Of a stretch of DNA of 19,804 bases, positions 1 through 6,986 are shown one piece after another. The notes beneath the pieces are model-generated. The model did not search any database. It worked only from the letters and a program-made list of their open reading frames with translations, and was not told where the DNA came from. The stretch is from positions 1 to 19,804 of the forward strand of contig WRKD01000208.1 in NCBI GenBank assembly GCA_009778255.1, written 5' to 3'. Position numbers and translations under genes: made by a program. Within the stretch, counting starts at the first letter, position 1. Each line of letters opens with the position of its first letter. The DNA comes from Bacillota bacterium. GTDB lineage: Bacteria > Bacillota > Dehalobacteriia > UBA4068.

Positions 1-407
1 AAAGTTGTGGCAGTGCCAAAATCAACCACTATCACACCCCCGCCGTATAGATGATGCGCAGCTACCGCATTAGCAATACGGTCTGCCCCCAATTCCTGTG
101 GCTCGGTCAATAATATGGTCAAGCCGCTGTCGCAAAAGCTATCAACGCATAGAGGTTCAAGCTTAAAATGCTTGCGCCCCAGTTTTTGCAATACCCACTC
201 TATATCCGGGTTTACGGAACCTATTATGATATCCTCTATGTCGCTTGAATCTAAACATTCTGTTAAGAGCAGGTTTTGTAGCAAAACCAGGTATTCATCC
301 TCTGTGCGCTGAATATCGCTGGCTAAGCGCCAATGACAAAGCAGTTTATCCTCATCATAAACCCCAGCTACAACTTGAGTATTCCCACAATCCAAAGTTA
401 AAAGCAT
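1..407 (-). CDS. coaX: Type III pantothenate kinase, partial (3' end outside window)
   Basis: This is the N-terminal 135 codons of a type III pantothenate kinase, the cytosolic enzyme that phosphorylates pantothenate in the first step of coenzyme A synthesis. I translated it by hand from the minus strand. It opens MLLTLDCGNTQ, where DCGNT at residues 6-10 is the family's phosphate-binding motif. Further on are GADRIANAVAA (about 108-117) and VVDFGTATT (about 128-135), the usual second half of the ASKHA-type active site. The gene runs off the left edge, so roughly half of a normal 250-260 residue protein is missing. Only 22 bases separate its ATG from the stop of the upstream M24 peptidase, so the two probably share a transcript. 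A weak AGGT precedes the start. The family call is firm; the rest of the protein cannot be judged. Confidence 0.93.
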   Translation of the reverse strand, partial: MLLTLDCGNTQVVAGVYDEDKLLCHWRLASDIQRTEDEYLVLLQNLLLTECLDSSDIEDIIIGSVNPDIEWVLQKLGRKHFKLEPLCVDSFCDSGLTILLTEPQELGADRIANAVAAHHLYGGGVIVVDFGTATT

Positions 408-429
408 AAAACGCTACCTGCGCTATCAG

Positions 430-1524
430 TTAGTTTTTGATTATGATAATATCTTTTGTTGAATGATTAAGTATTTCATTACCGTCTTCTGTAGTAAGTA
501 CAATATTTTCAATACGCATGCCTATATCGCCGGCGATATAGATGCCAGGCTCTATGGAAAAAGCCATACCGGGCTCTAAATTACGGCGATTACTCTTTTT
601 AATGTCCGGACCTTCATGTATCATATAGCCGATACCATGTCCTAAACGGTTAACAAAACATTCTTTATATCCAGCCTCATCGATGATATCGCGCGAAGCT
701 TTATCTACATCCGGAACATAAGCGCCTGTTATTGCCGCCGCTTCGCCGGCTTCATTAGATTTACGTACAATAGCGTAGATCTCTTTTTGTTTTTCTGTTA
801 TATCGCCTACAAATACTGTTCTGGACATATCTGAAAACATACCGTTTACAGTGCAGCCGAAATCTAAAATCATCATATCTTGCTCTTCTATGACCCTGCT
901 TACGCCATGATAGTGAGGATAACTTGAATTAGGTCCGGAAGCCACAATAGCCCAGGCTTTATCTCCGCCGGCTTCCGTCATCTTAGAAATTAGGAAATTA
1001 AAAATATCTAATTCTTTTAAGCCTGGTTTAATAAATGACAATACTTGTGTGAATACATCATCTGCTATACGGGCTGCCCGTCGTAAATCTTCTTTTTCTT
1101 CTTCGTTTTTAATAATACGGGCTTCCTCCAGTACAGCCAGGCCATTAACAAAACTGACCCCGCAATCGGCTGCAATATCCAAAACATTGAAGGCTTGGGC
1201 GCTGCTATTTGTACCTAAAGTTGCGCCGCTAAGGCCGTATTCATTCAAAACCCGGCCCACAGTTTCCGTCATCGATTCCCCATCCATCCAGGTATAAACA
1301 GGGAAAGCTCCGGCGAAGGCATTTTCGACCTCGCCTTTATAAAGCAAGTTGCACACATAAAAACAACTGCCGCTAGCGGTAATAAACAGACCTTGGAAAC
1401 GTTCACATTGCATAGGAGTAAAACCAGTTAAAAACAGCAATTCTTCCGAAGGGCAAACCAGCAAACCTCCCAAACCTGCCTTGGTTATTTCTTGGGCAAC
1501 TTTTTCGATGCGCGTTCTTTCCAT
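430..1524 (-). CDS. M24 family metallopeptidase (Xaa-Pro aminopeptidase/dipeptidase type)
   Basis: This 364-residue protein has the Xaa-Pro peptidase layout: an N-terminal creatinase-like domain (about 1-130) followed by a pita-bread M24 catalytic domain. All five dinuclear metal ligands are visible: D221 in LDFG, D232 in FSDMSRT, H296 in GHGIGY, E325 in SIEPGIY and E339 in MRIEN. The family cleaves the bond before proline in short peptides, in the cytoplasm. Length matches bacterial PepP/PepQ-like proteins of about 350-370 residues. Whether it is an aminopeptidase or a prolidase cannot be decided from motifs. The start has GGGAGG ten bases upstream of the ATG, and a good promoter lies 48 bases further up, so this gene leads a small operon with coaX. 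In many Bacillota a similar gene sits before efp; here it precedes coaX instead. Confidence 0.93.
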   Translation of the reverse strand: MERTRIEKVAQEITKAGLGGLLVCPSEELLFLTGFTPMQCERFQGLFITASGSCFYVCNLLYKGEVENAFAGAFPVYTWMDGESMTETVGRVLNEYGLSGATLGTNSSAQAFNVLDIAADCGVSFVNGLAVLEEARIIKNEEEKEDLRRAARIADDVFTQVLSFIKPGLKELDIFNFLISKMTEAGGDKAWAIVASGPNSSYPHYHGVSRVIEEQDMMILDFGCTVNGMFSDMSRTVFVGDITEKQKEIYAIVRKSNEAGEAAAITGAYVPDVDKASRDIIDEAGYKECFVNRLGHGIGYMIHEGPDIKKSNRRNLEPGMAFSIEPGIYIAGDIGMRIENIVLTTEDGNEILNHSTKDIIIIKN

Positions 1525-1571
1525 AAAACAAAAACCTCCCTAAATAAGTTTTTTAATAAAGCATTTGTTTT

Positions 1572-1600
1572 ATTATAGTATATCGCTTATTATTTATCAA
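1572..1600 (-). promoter_or_regulatory. Sigma-A-type promoter for M24 peptidase - coaX
   Basis: On the minus strand, TTGATA (1595-1600) and TATAAT (1572-1577) are separated by exactly 17 bases. This matches 5/6 and 6/6 of the vegetative consensus. It lies 48 bases upstream of the M24 gene start, downstream of the hairpin cluster when read on this strand. Confidence 0.8.
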
Positions 1601-1618
1601 CAAATATCTTTAAATTAC

Positions 1619-1648
1619 TTTAATGGCGGCTTTGAAGCCGCCATTAAA
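1619..1648. repeat. Perfect 14-bp-arm inverted repeat
   Basis: TTTAATGGCGGCTT at 1619-1632 is the exact reverse complement of 1635-1648, with only TG between the arms. It could form a long GC-centred hairpin on either strand. Neither side carries a T-run, so I do not call it an intrinsic terminator. It lies just upstream of the M24 promoter as read on the minus strand. Confidence 0.75.
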
Positions 1649-1657
1649 TGCAAACTC

Positions 1658-1684
1658 ACTAATATAGGCAAAGCCAATATTAGT
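1658..1684. repeat. 12-bp-arm imperfect hairpin followed by TTAGTCACTTA
   Basis: ACTAATATAGGC (1658-1669) pairs with GCCAATATTAGT (1673-1684) at 11 of 12 positions around an AAA loop. The right arm runs into TTAGTCACTTA (1680-1690), which recurs after the hairpin at 1807-1821. Confidence 0.65.
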
Positions 1685-1697
1685 CACTTACCCTGAA

Positions 1698-1826
1698 ACA
1701 ACTTTTAAAAAAATACGTTGTTTAAGCCGTTAAGCTGCATATTTTTGTTTTAACAGTTTTCGCTACGCGAAAACTTCTACAACTCAACATTCAACACTCA
1801 ACACTTGCGGCTGAAAGCCGCTTTAG
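1698..1826. repeat. Dispersed 129-bp intergenic repeat, copy A
   Basis: This aligns without gaps to 12590-12718 with about 13 mismatches in 129 positions by hand count. Internal structure is shared: a variable left arm, AGTTTTCGC-nnn-GCGAAAACT (1755-1775; loop TAC here, AAA in copy B), a run of CTCAACA-type heptamers (about 1780-1805), and a closing CGGCT-GAA-AGCCG hairpin. Both copies lie between genes in the same orientation relative to the window. It does not overlap any plausible gene. Confidence 0.85.
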
Positions 1827-1972
1827 TCACTTAGTCCCCAAAAACTACAATAAATAACAAGAAGTTTGGAGCGGTTTTTAATCAGGAAAAAGCGTCTTTA
1901 ACCTTGCCGACTTTTGCTATGCAAAATCTCAGCAAATGCACTTGCTAAAGCGTCGTCACGTTTTTCTTAACA

Positions 1973-2000
1973 CTCTTTCCTCTGGCCTCTTTCCTCTGGC
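1973..2000. repeat. Exact tandem duplication of a 14-mer
   Basis: CTCTTTCCTCTGGC occurs at 1973-1986 and again at 1987-2000 without a change. It is followed 12 bases later by a hairpin, GCGGGC-AAA-GCCCGC (2013-2027), and then TTAGTGA. The arrangement of tandem short repeat, GC hairpin and TTAGT mirrors the right half of the 129-bp repeat. Confidence 0.75.
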
Positions 2001-2107
2001 ATTTGGCATCTTGCGGGCAAAGCCCGCGTTAGTGAATAGATAAAACCAAGAAAAACCCATTCTCACACTTTATTTCGTATTTTACTTAATTTGTGTATAC
2101 ATTTTAT

Positions 2108-2401
2108 TTAGTCTTGATTGATTTTCTGAAATATCAGTTTATAACCGTCCGCCCCATAGAACAGAGCGCTCTTTACCCTGCTTATTGTAGCGGTACTGGC
2201 GCCAGTTTTATCAGAAATTGCTGTATAAGTCTCCTTATTCACCAGCATTTTTGCCACCTGTAAGCGTTGGGCCAATGATTTGATTTCCGGTATAGTTGAT
2301 AAATCTTCAAAAAAACGATAACACTCTTCTTCCGTTTGCAGCAGCATAATAGCTTGAAACAGTTCATCCACAGCTTCCGATTTCGATTTACTCACAAACA
2401 T
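2108..2401 (-). CDS. yerC: YerC/YecD family TrpR-like DNA-binding protein
   Basis: This 97-residue protein is a TrpR-superfamily regulator of the YerC/YecD type, a family whose target operator is poorly known. The C-terminal half shows the helix-turn-helix: YTAISDKTGASTATISRVKSA, a segment that closely resembles TrpR/YerC recognition helices. The N-terminal half (DELFQAIMLLQTEEECYRFFEDL) is the all-helical dimerisation part. I start it at 2401, not at a longer upstream codon, because GGGGAGGGG lies just ahead of this ATG and the length matches YerC (about 100 residues). A promoter sits 52 bases upstream. No trp genes are nearby, so a role in tryptophan control cannot be inferred. The preceding gene is purB, and yerC is probably transcribed on its own. 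Confidence 0.9.
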   Translation of the reverse strand: MFVSKSKSEAVDELFQAIMLLQTEEECYRFFEDLSTIPEIKSLAQRLQVAKMLVNKETYTAISDKTGASTATISRVKSALFYGADGYKLIFQKINQD

Positions 2402-2453
2402 TATTTTCCCCTCCCCAAAAAATATAATAATTTTATAAAAACGCTTCATTAGT

Positions 2454-2482
2454 ATTATAAAACATATATTTCTACTTTGCAA
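2454..2482 (-). promoter_or_regulatory. Probable promoter for yerC
   Basis: On the minus strand, TTGCAA (2477-2482) and TATAAT (2454-2459) are 17 bases apart. The -10 is perfect and the -35 matches 4/6. The surrounding 120 bases between purB and yerC are very AT-rich. Confidence 0.65.
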
Positions 2483-2522
2483 TAATTTTTTATAGCTTTA
2501 ATATGGTAGAAAATAAAAAAGA

Positions 2523-3815
2523 TTAGATGTCGGCACGCTCAAAAATAAAATCGATGTTTCTGATATGATATTCATAATCGAAAAGCTCGGCTATTTCTTC
2601 CCGGCTTAAGATAGAGGGAATATCTGTATCTTGCAATAGCAAATACTGAAAATCCGCTTGTTGTTCCCAGGCAATTTGGGCATTGCGCTGCACCCATTCA
2701 TATGCAGTTTCGCGTTCTACGCCCTTTGCCAAAAGAGCCAGCAAAACCCGTTGAGAAAAAATCAGCCCCAATGATTTATCTAAGTTTTTCCGCATATTAT
2801 CTGGAAACACCGCCAACCCTTCCATGATCTGGGTAAAGATTTGCAGCATATAATCCAATATAATACAGGTATCAGGAATAATGATATTTTCGGTGGTGGA
2901 ATGCGCTAAATCCCGCTCATGCCAGAGCACTATATTTTCCAAGGAGCTGGTGACATAGCCGCGAAGCAGCCGCGATAAACCCGAGATTCTTTCGCATAAA
3001 ATGGGGTTACGTTTATGCGGCATCGTAATGGAACTGCGCAAGCCCGGCGGCAGCTTTTCCTCCACTTCGGAAATCTCTGTGCGTTGCAAATTGCGAATTT
3101 CCGTGGCAAATTTATCCAGGCTGGAACCTATGATGGCCAAAATTGTTATCAATTCAGCATGGCGATCTCGTTGCAGGGTTTGGGTGGTAACATATGCAGG
3201 GTGCAAACCAAGTAACCTACAAGCATAAGTTTCAACTCGCGGGTCTACATTGGCAAAAGTGCCCACTGCGCCGGATAATTTGCCTACATTGATCACATCG
3301 TGGGCATTTTGCAGGCGGGTTAGGGAACGATCTATTTCTTTTACCCACATAGCCATTTTTAAACCAAAAGTCGTGGGTTCTGCATGAGCGCCGTGAGTGC
3401 GGCCGATCATCAGGGTATATTTATATTTATTGGCTATCTCAACTAAGAGCAAGCGTAATTGCAATAAGCGTCCCTGCAACAAAGCTACGGCCTGTTTCAT
3501 TTGCAAGGCAAGTACCGTATCTAAAATATCGGAAGCAGTTAAACCCACATGCAGATATTTGGCGGCTTCCCCCAATTGCTCACTCATTAGGCGTAGAAAA
3601 TAGCTAAGATTTTGACCGGCAATATCATCAACTTTTTCAATATTGGCAAAAGCCGACAAAGCATTATGCTTAATTGCCACTAAAGCTTCTTTAGGCATTA
3701 AGCCGATATCAGCCATGGCTTCTGCAGCAGCCACCTCTACATCCAGCATAAGTTGAAAAGTATTTTCATCGCTCCACACCTTGCCCATTTCCGGCAATGT
3801 ATATCTGGATATCAT
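2523..3815 (-). CDS. purB: Adenylosuccinate lyase
   Basis: PurB acts twice in purine synthesis: it removes fumarate from SAICAR and from adenylosuccinate. The 430-residue length is typical of the Bacillota form. The fumarase/aspartase superfamily signature is at 261-271 (SSITMPHKRNP), on the mobile loop that carries the catalytic serine. Other conserved blocks are HVGLTASDILDT (89-100) and GRTHGAHAEPT (138-148). The usual GLTSSD reads GLTASD here, a small variation. GGAGG stands six bases before the ATG. The aldo/keto reductase stop is only 31 bases upstream, so purB is probably the second gene of that transcript. No other purine genes are in view. Confidence 0.97.
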   Translation of the reverse strand: MISRYTLPEMGKVWSDENTFQLMLDVEVAAAEAMADIGLMPKEALVAIKHNALSAFANIEKVDDIAGQNLSYFLRLMSEQLGEAAKYLHVGLTASDILDTVLALQMKQAVALLQGRLLQLRLLLVEIANKYKYTLMIGRTHGAHAEPTTFGLKMAMWVKEIDRSLTRLQNAHDVINVGKLSGAVGTFANVDPRVETYACRLLGLHPAYVTTQTLQRDRHAELITILAIIGSSLDKFATEIRNLQRTEISEVEEKLPPGLRSSITMPHKRNPILCERISGLSRLLRGYVTSSLENIVLWHERDLAHSTTENIIIPDTCIILDYMLQIFTQIMEGLAVFPDNMRKNLDKSLGLIFSQRVLLALLAKGVERETAYEWVQRNAQIAWEQQADFQYLLLQDTDIPSILSREEIAELFDYEYHIRNIDFIFERADI

Positions 3816-3846
3816 GATAAACCTCCACCATAAACTCTTAGAAAAA

Positions 3847-4794
3847 CTATTTTAAGCGAATGGCAAATTCCGGGCAATGTGGCGTACAATAACCGCAAAG
3901 CACACATTTTTCCTTATCCGCTTGAGGTCTGCCTTCTACCATGGTAATGGCGCTGTTTACACAAGCTTTAGCACAGGCGCCACAACCGCGGCAAAAAGAC
4001 ATAAAAATCAATTGCTTATTATTCTTTAGGGTAGCCAATTCCTCTTCACTTAAATCCTGGCCATTAAACAGCTTAAGATCCATCAATAATTCCGCTTCCG
4101 TGGTTACGCCTAAGGCTACCGCAGCAATTCCTGGCACATTGCGCGTAAATTCTAAGGCTTGTGGCAATTCACTCAATAAAGCGCCGCCGGCCAGCGCTTT
4201 CATTGCATAAAGCCCTTTGCCCGCGCCAGCAGCTTTAGCTATAGCAGCCAGCATCGTTTCTCTATTACCTTCCAGTATACCTAAGCCTTTATAGTTTATC
4301 AGAGGAAAAATAATATCCACTTCCGCTAGGCTGGCGGCAGCCGCAACAGTTGTAACATTATGGGTAGCAATGCCGATAGAATGAATATAACCCTTTTGTT
4401 TATACTCCTGTAAACATTCCCAAGCACCCGCCCGTATTTCAAATACATCGGGCTGAACACGGGCCGCATGCAGTAAAAACATATCTATATCATCCCTGCC
4501 CAGCTCTCGCAGGGCTTCTAAAATAGCCGCTTCCATGTCTTCATAAGTAGCAGCCGTAGATTTACTGTTGATGATCACCTGTTCGCTATAATCCTTAAGC
4601 GCGGCTTTAATATGAGGATACGTTTTATATAATTGCGCTGTATCGATAAAATTCACCTCATTTTCTAAAGCCAAGCGTATAATACGCCCGCCCGCCTCCA
4701 CACTGATATTGCTCTGCAAAGGCCCCATGGGCAAAGCGCCCAAACAGAACTCACTTACCTTAAGCCCGCTGTTTCCTAAATATGCGTATTGCAC
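3847..4794 (-). CDS. Aldo/keto reductase with C-terminal 2[4Fe-4S] ferredoxin domain
   Basis: A 315-residue fusion of an aldo/keto reductase barrel with a bacterial-type ferredoxin. The barrel keeps recognisable tetrad motifs: FIDTAQLY (Asp and Tyr), INSKS (Lys) and LLHAAR (His). The last 60 residues carry two CxxCxxCxxxC clusters, CRGCGACAKAC and CVLCGYCTPHC. Such fusions are common in strict anaerobes, and the substrate is generally unknown. The cluster pair suggests electron exchange with ferredoxin-linked partners, which is an inference. I place the start at a GTG (4794), eight bases after AGGAG. An upstream in-frame GTG lies inside that ribosome site, and the family usually opens with the xYxxLGxxGLKVS pattern seen here. 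It heads a likely operon with purB. Confidence 0.92.
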   Translation of the reverse strand: MQYAYLGNSGLKVSEFCLGALPMGPLQSNISVEAGGRIIRLALENEVNFIDTAQLYKTYPHIKAALKDYSEQVIINSKSTAATYEDMEAAILEALRELGRDDIDMFLLHAARVQPDVFEIRAGAWECLQEYKQKGYIHSIGIATHNVTTVAAAASLAEVDIIFPLINYKGLGILEGNRETMLAAIAKAAGAGKGLYAMKALAGGALLSELPQALEFTRNVPGIAAVALGVTTEAELLMDLKLFNGQDLSEEELATLKNNKQLIFMSFCRGCGACAKACVNSAITMVEGRPQADKEKCVLCGYCTPHCPEFAIRLK

Positions 4795-4849
4795 AGATAT
4801 CACTCCTATAATTTCATTTAGCTGTAAACCTTATTACCATTCTATCAGT

Positions 4850-4878
4850 ATTATAGAAAATTTCCAAGATAAAATCAA
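4850..4878 (-). promoter_or_regulatory. Promoter for aldo/keto reductase - purB
   Basis: On the minus strand, TTGATT (4873-4878) and TATAAT (4850-4855) are separated by 17 bases. The -10 is perfect and the -35 matches 4/6. It stands back to back with the tyrS promoter, with 16 bases between the two -35 boxes. Confidence 0.7.
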
Positions 4879-4894
4879 TGATATATTTAATCAC

Positions 4895-4923
4895 TTGACA
4901 AAAACACCGCTGCCCCCTATTAT
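4895..4923 (+). promoter_or_regulatory. Near-consensus promoter for tyrS
   Basis: TTGACA (4895-4900) is followed after 17 bases by TATTAT (4918-4923). Transcription should begin near 4930, only about 20 bases before the tyrS ATG. That leaves no room for a T-box leader. Confidence 0.85.
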
Positions 4924-4949
4924 AAATAGTAGCGATAAGGAGGTTGTTT

Positions 4950-6182
4950 ATGGAAAATATCTATGATGTTTTGATCGAGCGCGGCTTTATTGAACAAACC
5001 AGCAATGAGCAGGAGGTACGGGAACTACTCGCGCATCCGCCGGTAACTTTTTATATTGGCTTCGACCCTACGGCAGATAGCCTTCATGTGGGCCATTTTA
5101 TACCGATACTCTTGATGATGCATTTGCAAAAAGCCGGGCACCGGCCCATAGCCCTCATGGGCGGCGGCACCACCATGGTAGGAGACCCTTCCGGGCGCAG
5201 CGATTTACGTCAGATAATGAGCGTAGAACAGATAGACGCCAATTGTGCGCTTATTAAAAAACAATTTACACGTTTTCTCAATTTCGACGGTGCGGACGGC
5301 GCTATTATGGAAAATAATGCAGATTGGCTTCGTTATCTTAATTATATAGAATTTCTGCGCGATTACGGACATATGTTTTCGGTCAACCGTATGCTAACTG
5401 CCGAATGTTTCAAACGCCGTATGGAAGTGGGCTTAACTTTTTTAGAGTTTAATTATATGCTGATGCAGGCTTACGATTTTCTTGAACTTTATCGCCGCCA
5501 TAAGGCGGTAATACAAATGGGCGGTAATGATCAATGGTCTAATATTTTAGCCGGAGCAGACCTGATACGCCGTGTTGAAGGCGCCAGCGCTTATGCCTTA
5601 ACAGTAAAACTGCTTTTAACCAGCACCGGCCAGAAAATGGGTAAAACGGAAAAAGGCGCTTTATGGCTGGATAGAGAAAAAACCACACCTTATGAATTCT
5701 ATCAATACTGGCGTAATATCGATGACGCAGATGTTTATAATAGCCTTAGCCTCTTAACCTTTTTGCCCATGACAGAAGTGCGGGAATTGACCGCGGCAGA
5801 CGCCGATATCAACGTAGCTAAAACAAAACTAGCTTATGAACTAACCCAACTGGTACATAGCACAGAAGATGCGCAAAATGCCCAAGCCGCCGCGCGCGCG
5901 CTTTTCGGCGGGAATCAGGATACTTACAATATGCCGGCAACACTTATAACGCGCCGGGAATTTGGCTTAGGCATGGATATTTTATCTTTACTATTAGCTG
6001 CCCGGCTGATCTCCAGTAAAAGCGAAGGCCGCCGCTTGATTAGCGAAGGCGGTATTTATTTAAGCAATGAACGCGTACCAGATATTGGCCTGTTCATAGA
6101 TGAAACGGCTTTCAAAGACGGTTATATCTTATTACGTAAAGGTAAAAAAGTTTATCATAGGGTAGAATTAGCAAAGGAATAA
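4950..6182 (+). CDS. tyrS: Tyrosyl-tRNA synthetase
   Basis: This class I synthetase charges tRNA-Tyr. The 410-residue protein carries FDPTADSLHVGH (38-49, the HIGH motif as HVGH), the tyrosine-site region GGNDQWSNI (191-199), and KMGKT (229-233) as the KMSKS-type loop. The C-terminal S4 RNA-binding domain covers about 345-405 (RLISSKSEGRRLISEGGIYL). The start is the ATG at 4950, six bases after AGGAGG. A TTG two codons upstream touches that ribosome site and is unlikely to be used. The KMGKT form and full-length S4 tail resemble the TyrS clade with a compact catalytic core. It is transcribed alone, divergent from the aldo/keto reductase, and ends in a strong terminator. Bacillota tyrS genes are often T-box controlled; this one is not. 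Confidence 0.97.
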   Translation: MENIYDVLIERGFIEQTSNEQEVRELLAHPPVTFYIGFDPTADSLHVGHFIPILLMMHLQKAGHRPIALMGGGTTMVGDPSGRSDLRQIMSVEQIDANCALIKKQFTRFLNFDGADGAIMENNADWLRYLNYIEFLRDYGHMFSVNRMLTAECFKRRMEVGLTFLEFNYMLMQAYDFLELYRRHKAVIQMGGNDQWSNILAGADLIRRVEGASAYALTVKLLLTSTGQKMGKTEKGALWLDREKTTPYEFYQYWRNIDDADVYNSLSLLTFLPMTEVRELTAADADINVAKTKLAYELTQLVHSTEDAQNAQAAARALFGGNQDTYNMPATLITRREFGLGMDILSLLLAARLISSKSEGRRLISEGGIYLSNERVPDIGLFIDETAFKDGYILLRKGKKVYHRVELAKE

Positions 6183-6187
6183 AAAAC

Positions 6188-6226
6188 AAAACAGTATTCC
6201 CCGCGCCAAACGGGGAATACTGTTTT
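6188..6226. terminator. Bidirectional intrinsic terminator between tyrS and xth
   Basis: A perfect 16-bp stem (6188-6203 with 6211-6226; core CAGTATTCCCCG) encloses a 7-base loop. The plus-strand stem ends in TTTT. Read on the minus strand, the stem is followed by TTTTGTTTTTT. It begins 5 bases after the tyrS stop and ends one base before the xth stop, so it serves both convergent genes. Confidence 0.92.
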
Positions 6227-6227
6227 A

Positions 6228-6986
6228 CTAAAACTCCAACTCTAAAACTACCGGGCAATGATCGGAACCATATACCTTGGGCAATATATAAGCATCGCAA
6301 ACATGTGGTTTTAATATTTCGGAAATAAAAAAGTAATCTATACGCCAGCCCACATCGCGCTCTCGGGCGCGTGTTTTCATGTCCCACCAGCTATAATGAC
6401 CGCCATTTTCATGAAAGAGACGAAAAGTATCGATAAAGCCCGCTTCCACCAGTTTATCTATCCAAGCGCGTTCCATGGGCAAAAAGCCGGTGTGTTTTTC
6501 ATTTTCCTTAGGGCGGGCTAAGTCTATTTCCTTATGAGCAGTATTCACATCTCCGCAAATAATCAGCGGCTTATGGGCACTTTGGGCCCACTGCAGCATA
6601 TCGTCATAAAAATCCATTTTAAACTGTAAGCGTTCCGGGCTTTGACCGCCATTAGGGTAGTAACAATTAAACAGCAAAAACTGCGGAAACTCAAGTAATA
6701 GCGAGCGCCCTTCTATATCATAGCGCTCTATACCCATGCCATACTGCACATTTTCCGCCGGGCGGCGGCTGAATACAGCAACACCGCTATAACCGGGGCG
6801 CTCGGCGGAAAAAACATAAGGGGTATAACCTTCCCAATTCATTAGTTCCTGCGGTATTTGCTCCTGCTTGGCTTTCAGCTCTTGCAGGCAGAGAATATCC
6901 GGTTTAAGGATGTTTAAACTTTCCATTGCCCCTTTTTTTAAGGCGGCGCGTACGCCATTAACATTCCAAGATATTAGTTTTATCAT
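6228..6986 (-). CDS. xth: Exodeoxyribonuclease III / AP endonuclease
   Basis: A 252-residue member of the exonuclease III branch of the EEP family. It cuts DNA 5' of abasic sites and trims 3' blocked ends during base excision repair. Catalytic residues are all visible: N8 in WNVNG, E36 in LQELK, D146 and N148 in CGDVNTAH, and D242-H243 in GSDHCPV. Length fits bacterial Xth/ExoA. Its ATG overlaps the ksgA stop by four bases (ATGA), so it is almost certainly translated from the ksgA message by coupling. It ends against the bidirectional terminator shared with tyrS. In the classical Bacillus order ksgA is not followed by this gene. Confidence 0.96.
   Translation of the reverse strand: MIKLISWNVNGVRAALKKGAMESLNILKPDILCLQELKAKQEQIPQELMNWEGYTPYVFSAERPGYSGVAVFSRRPAENVQYGMGIERYDIEGRSLLLEFPQFLLFNCYYPNGGQSPERLQFKMDFYDDMLQWAQSAHKPLIICGDVNTAHKEIDLARPKENEKHTGFLPMERAWIDKLVEAGFIDTFRLFHENGGHYSWWDMKTRARERDVGWRIDYFFISEILKPHVCDAYILPKVYGSDHCPVVLELEF

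Larger units (their letters stand above)
1525..2107. other. Gene-free interval rich in hairpins and repeats
   Basis: No convincing gene lies in these 583 bases between yerC and the M24 gene. Apart from the M24 promoter at its left end, the interval is packed with short inverted repeats: 1619-1648, 1658-1684, 1755-1775, 1807-1821 and 2013-2027. It also holds heptamer and 14-mer tandem repeats and one copy of a 129-bp repeat. The undecamer TTAGTCACTTA occurs twice, each time directly after a hairpin (1680-1690 and 1823-1833), and TTAGTGA follows the hairpin at 2013-2027. This looks like a nest of small dispersed intergenic elements and not decayed coding sequence. Confidence 0.7.

Noticed and set aside
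1619..1648. Intrinsic terminator for yerC
   Set aside because: The stem is strong, but there is no T-run on either side and the site lies nearly 500 bases beyond yerC.
1698..2030. CRISPR array
   Set aside because: The repeats are short, unequal in spacing and mostly self-complementary, with no regular spacers. No cas gene is in the window.
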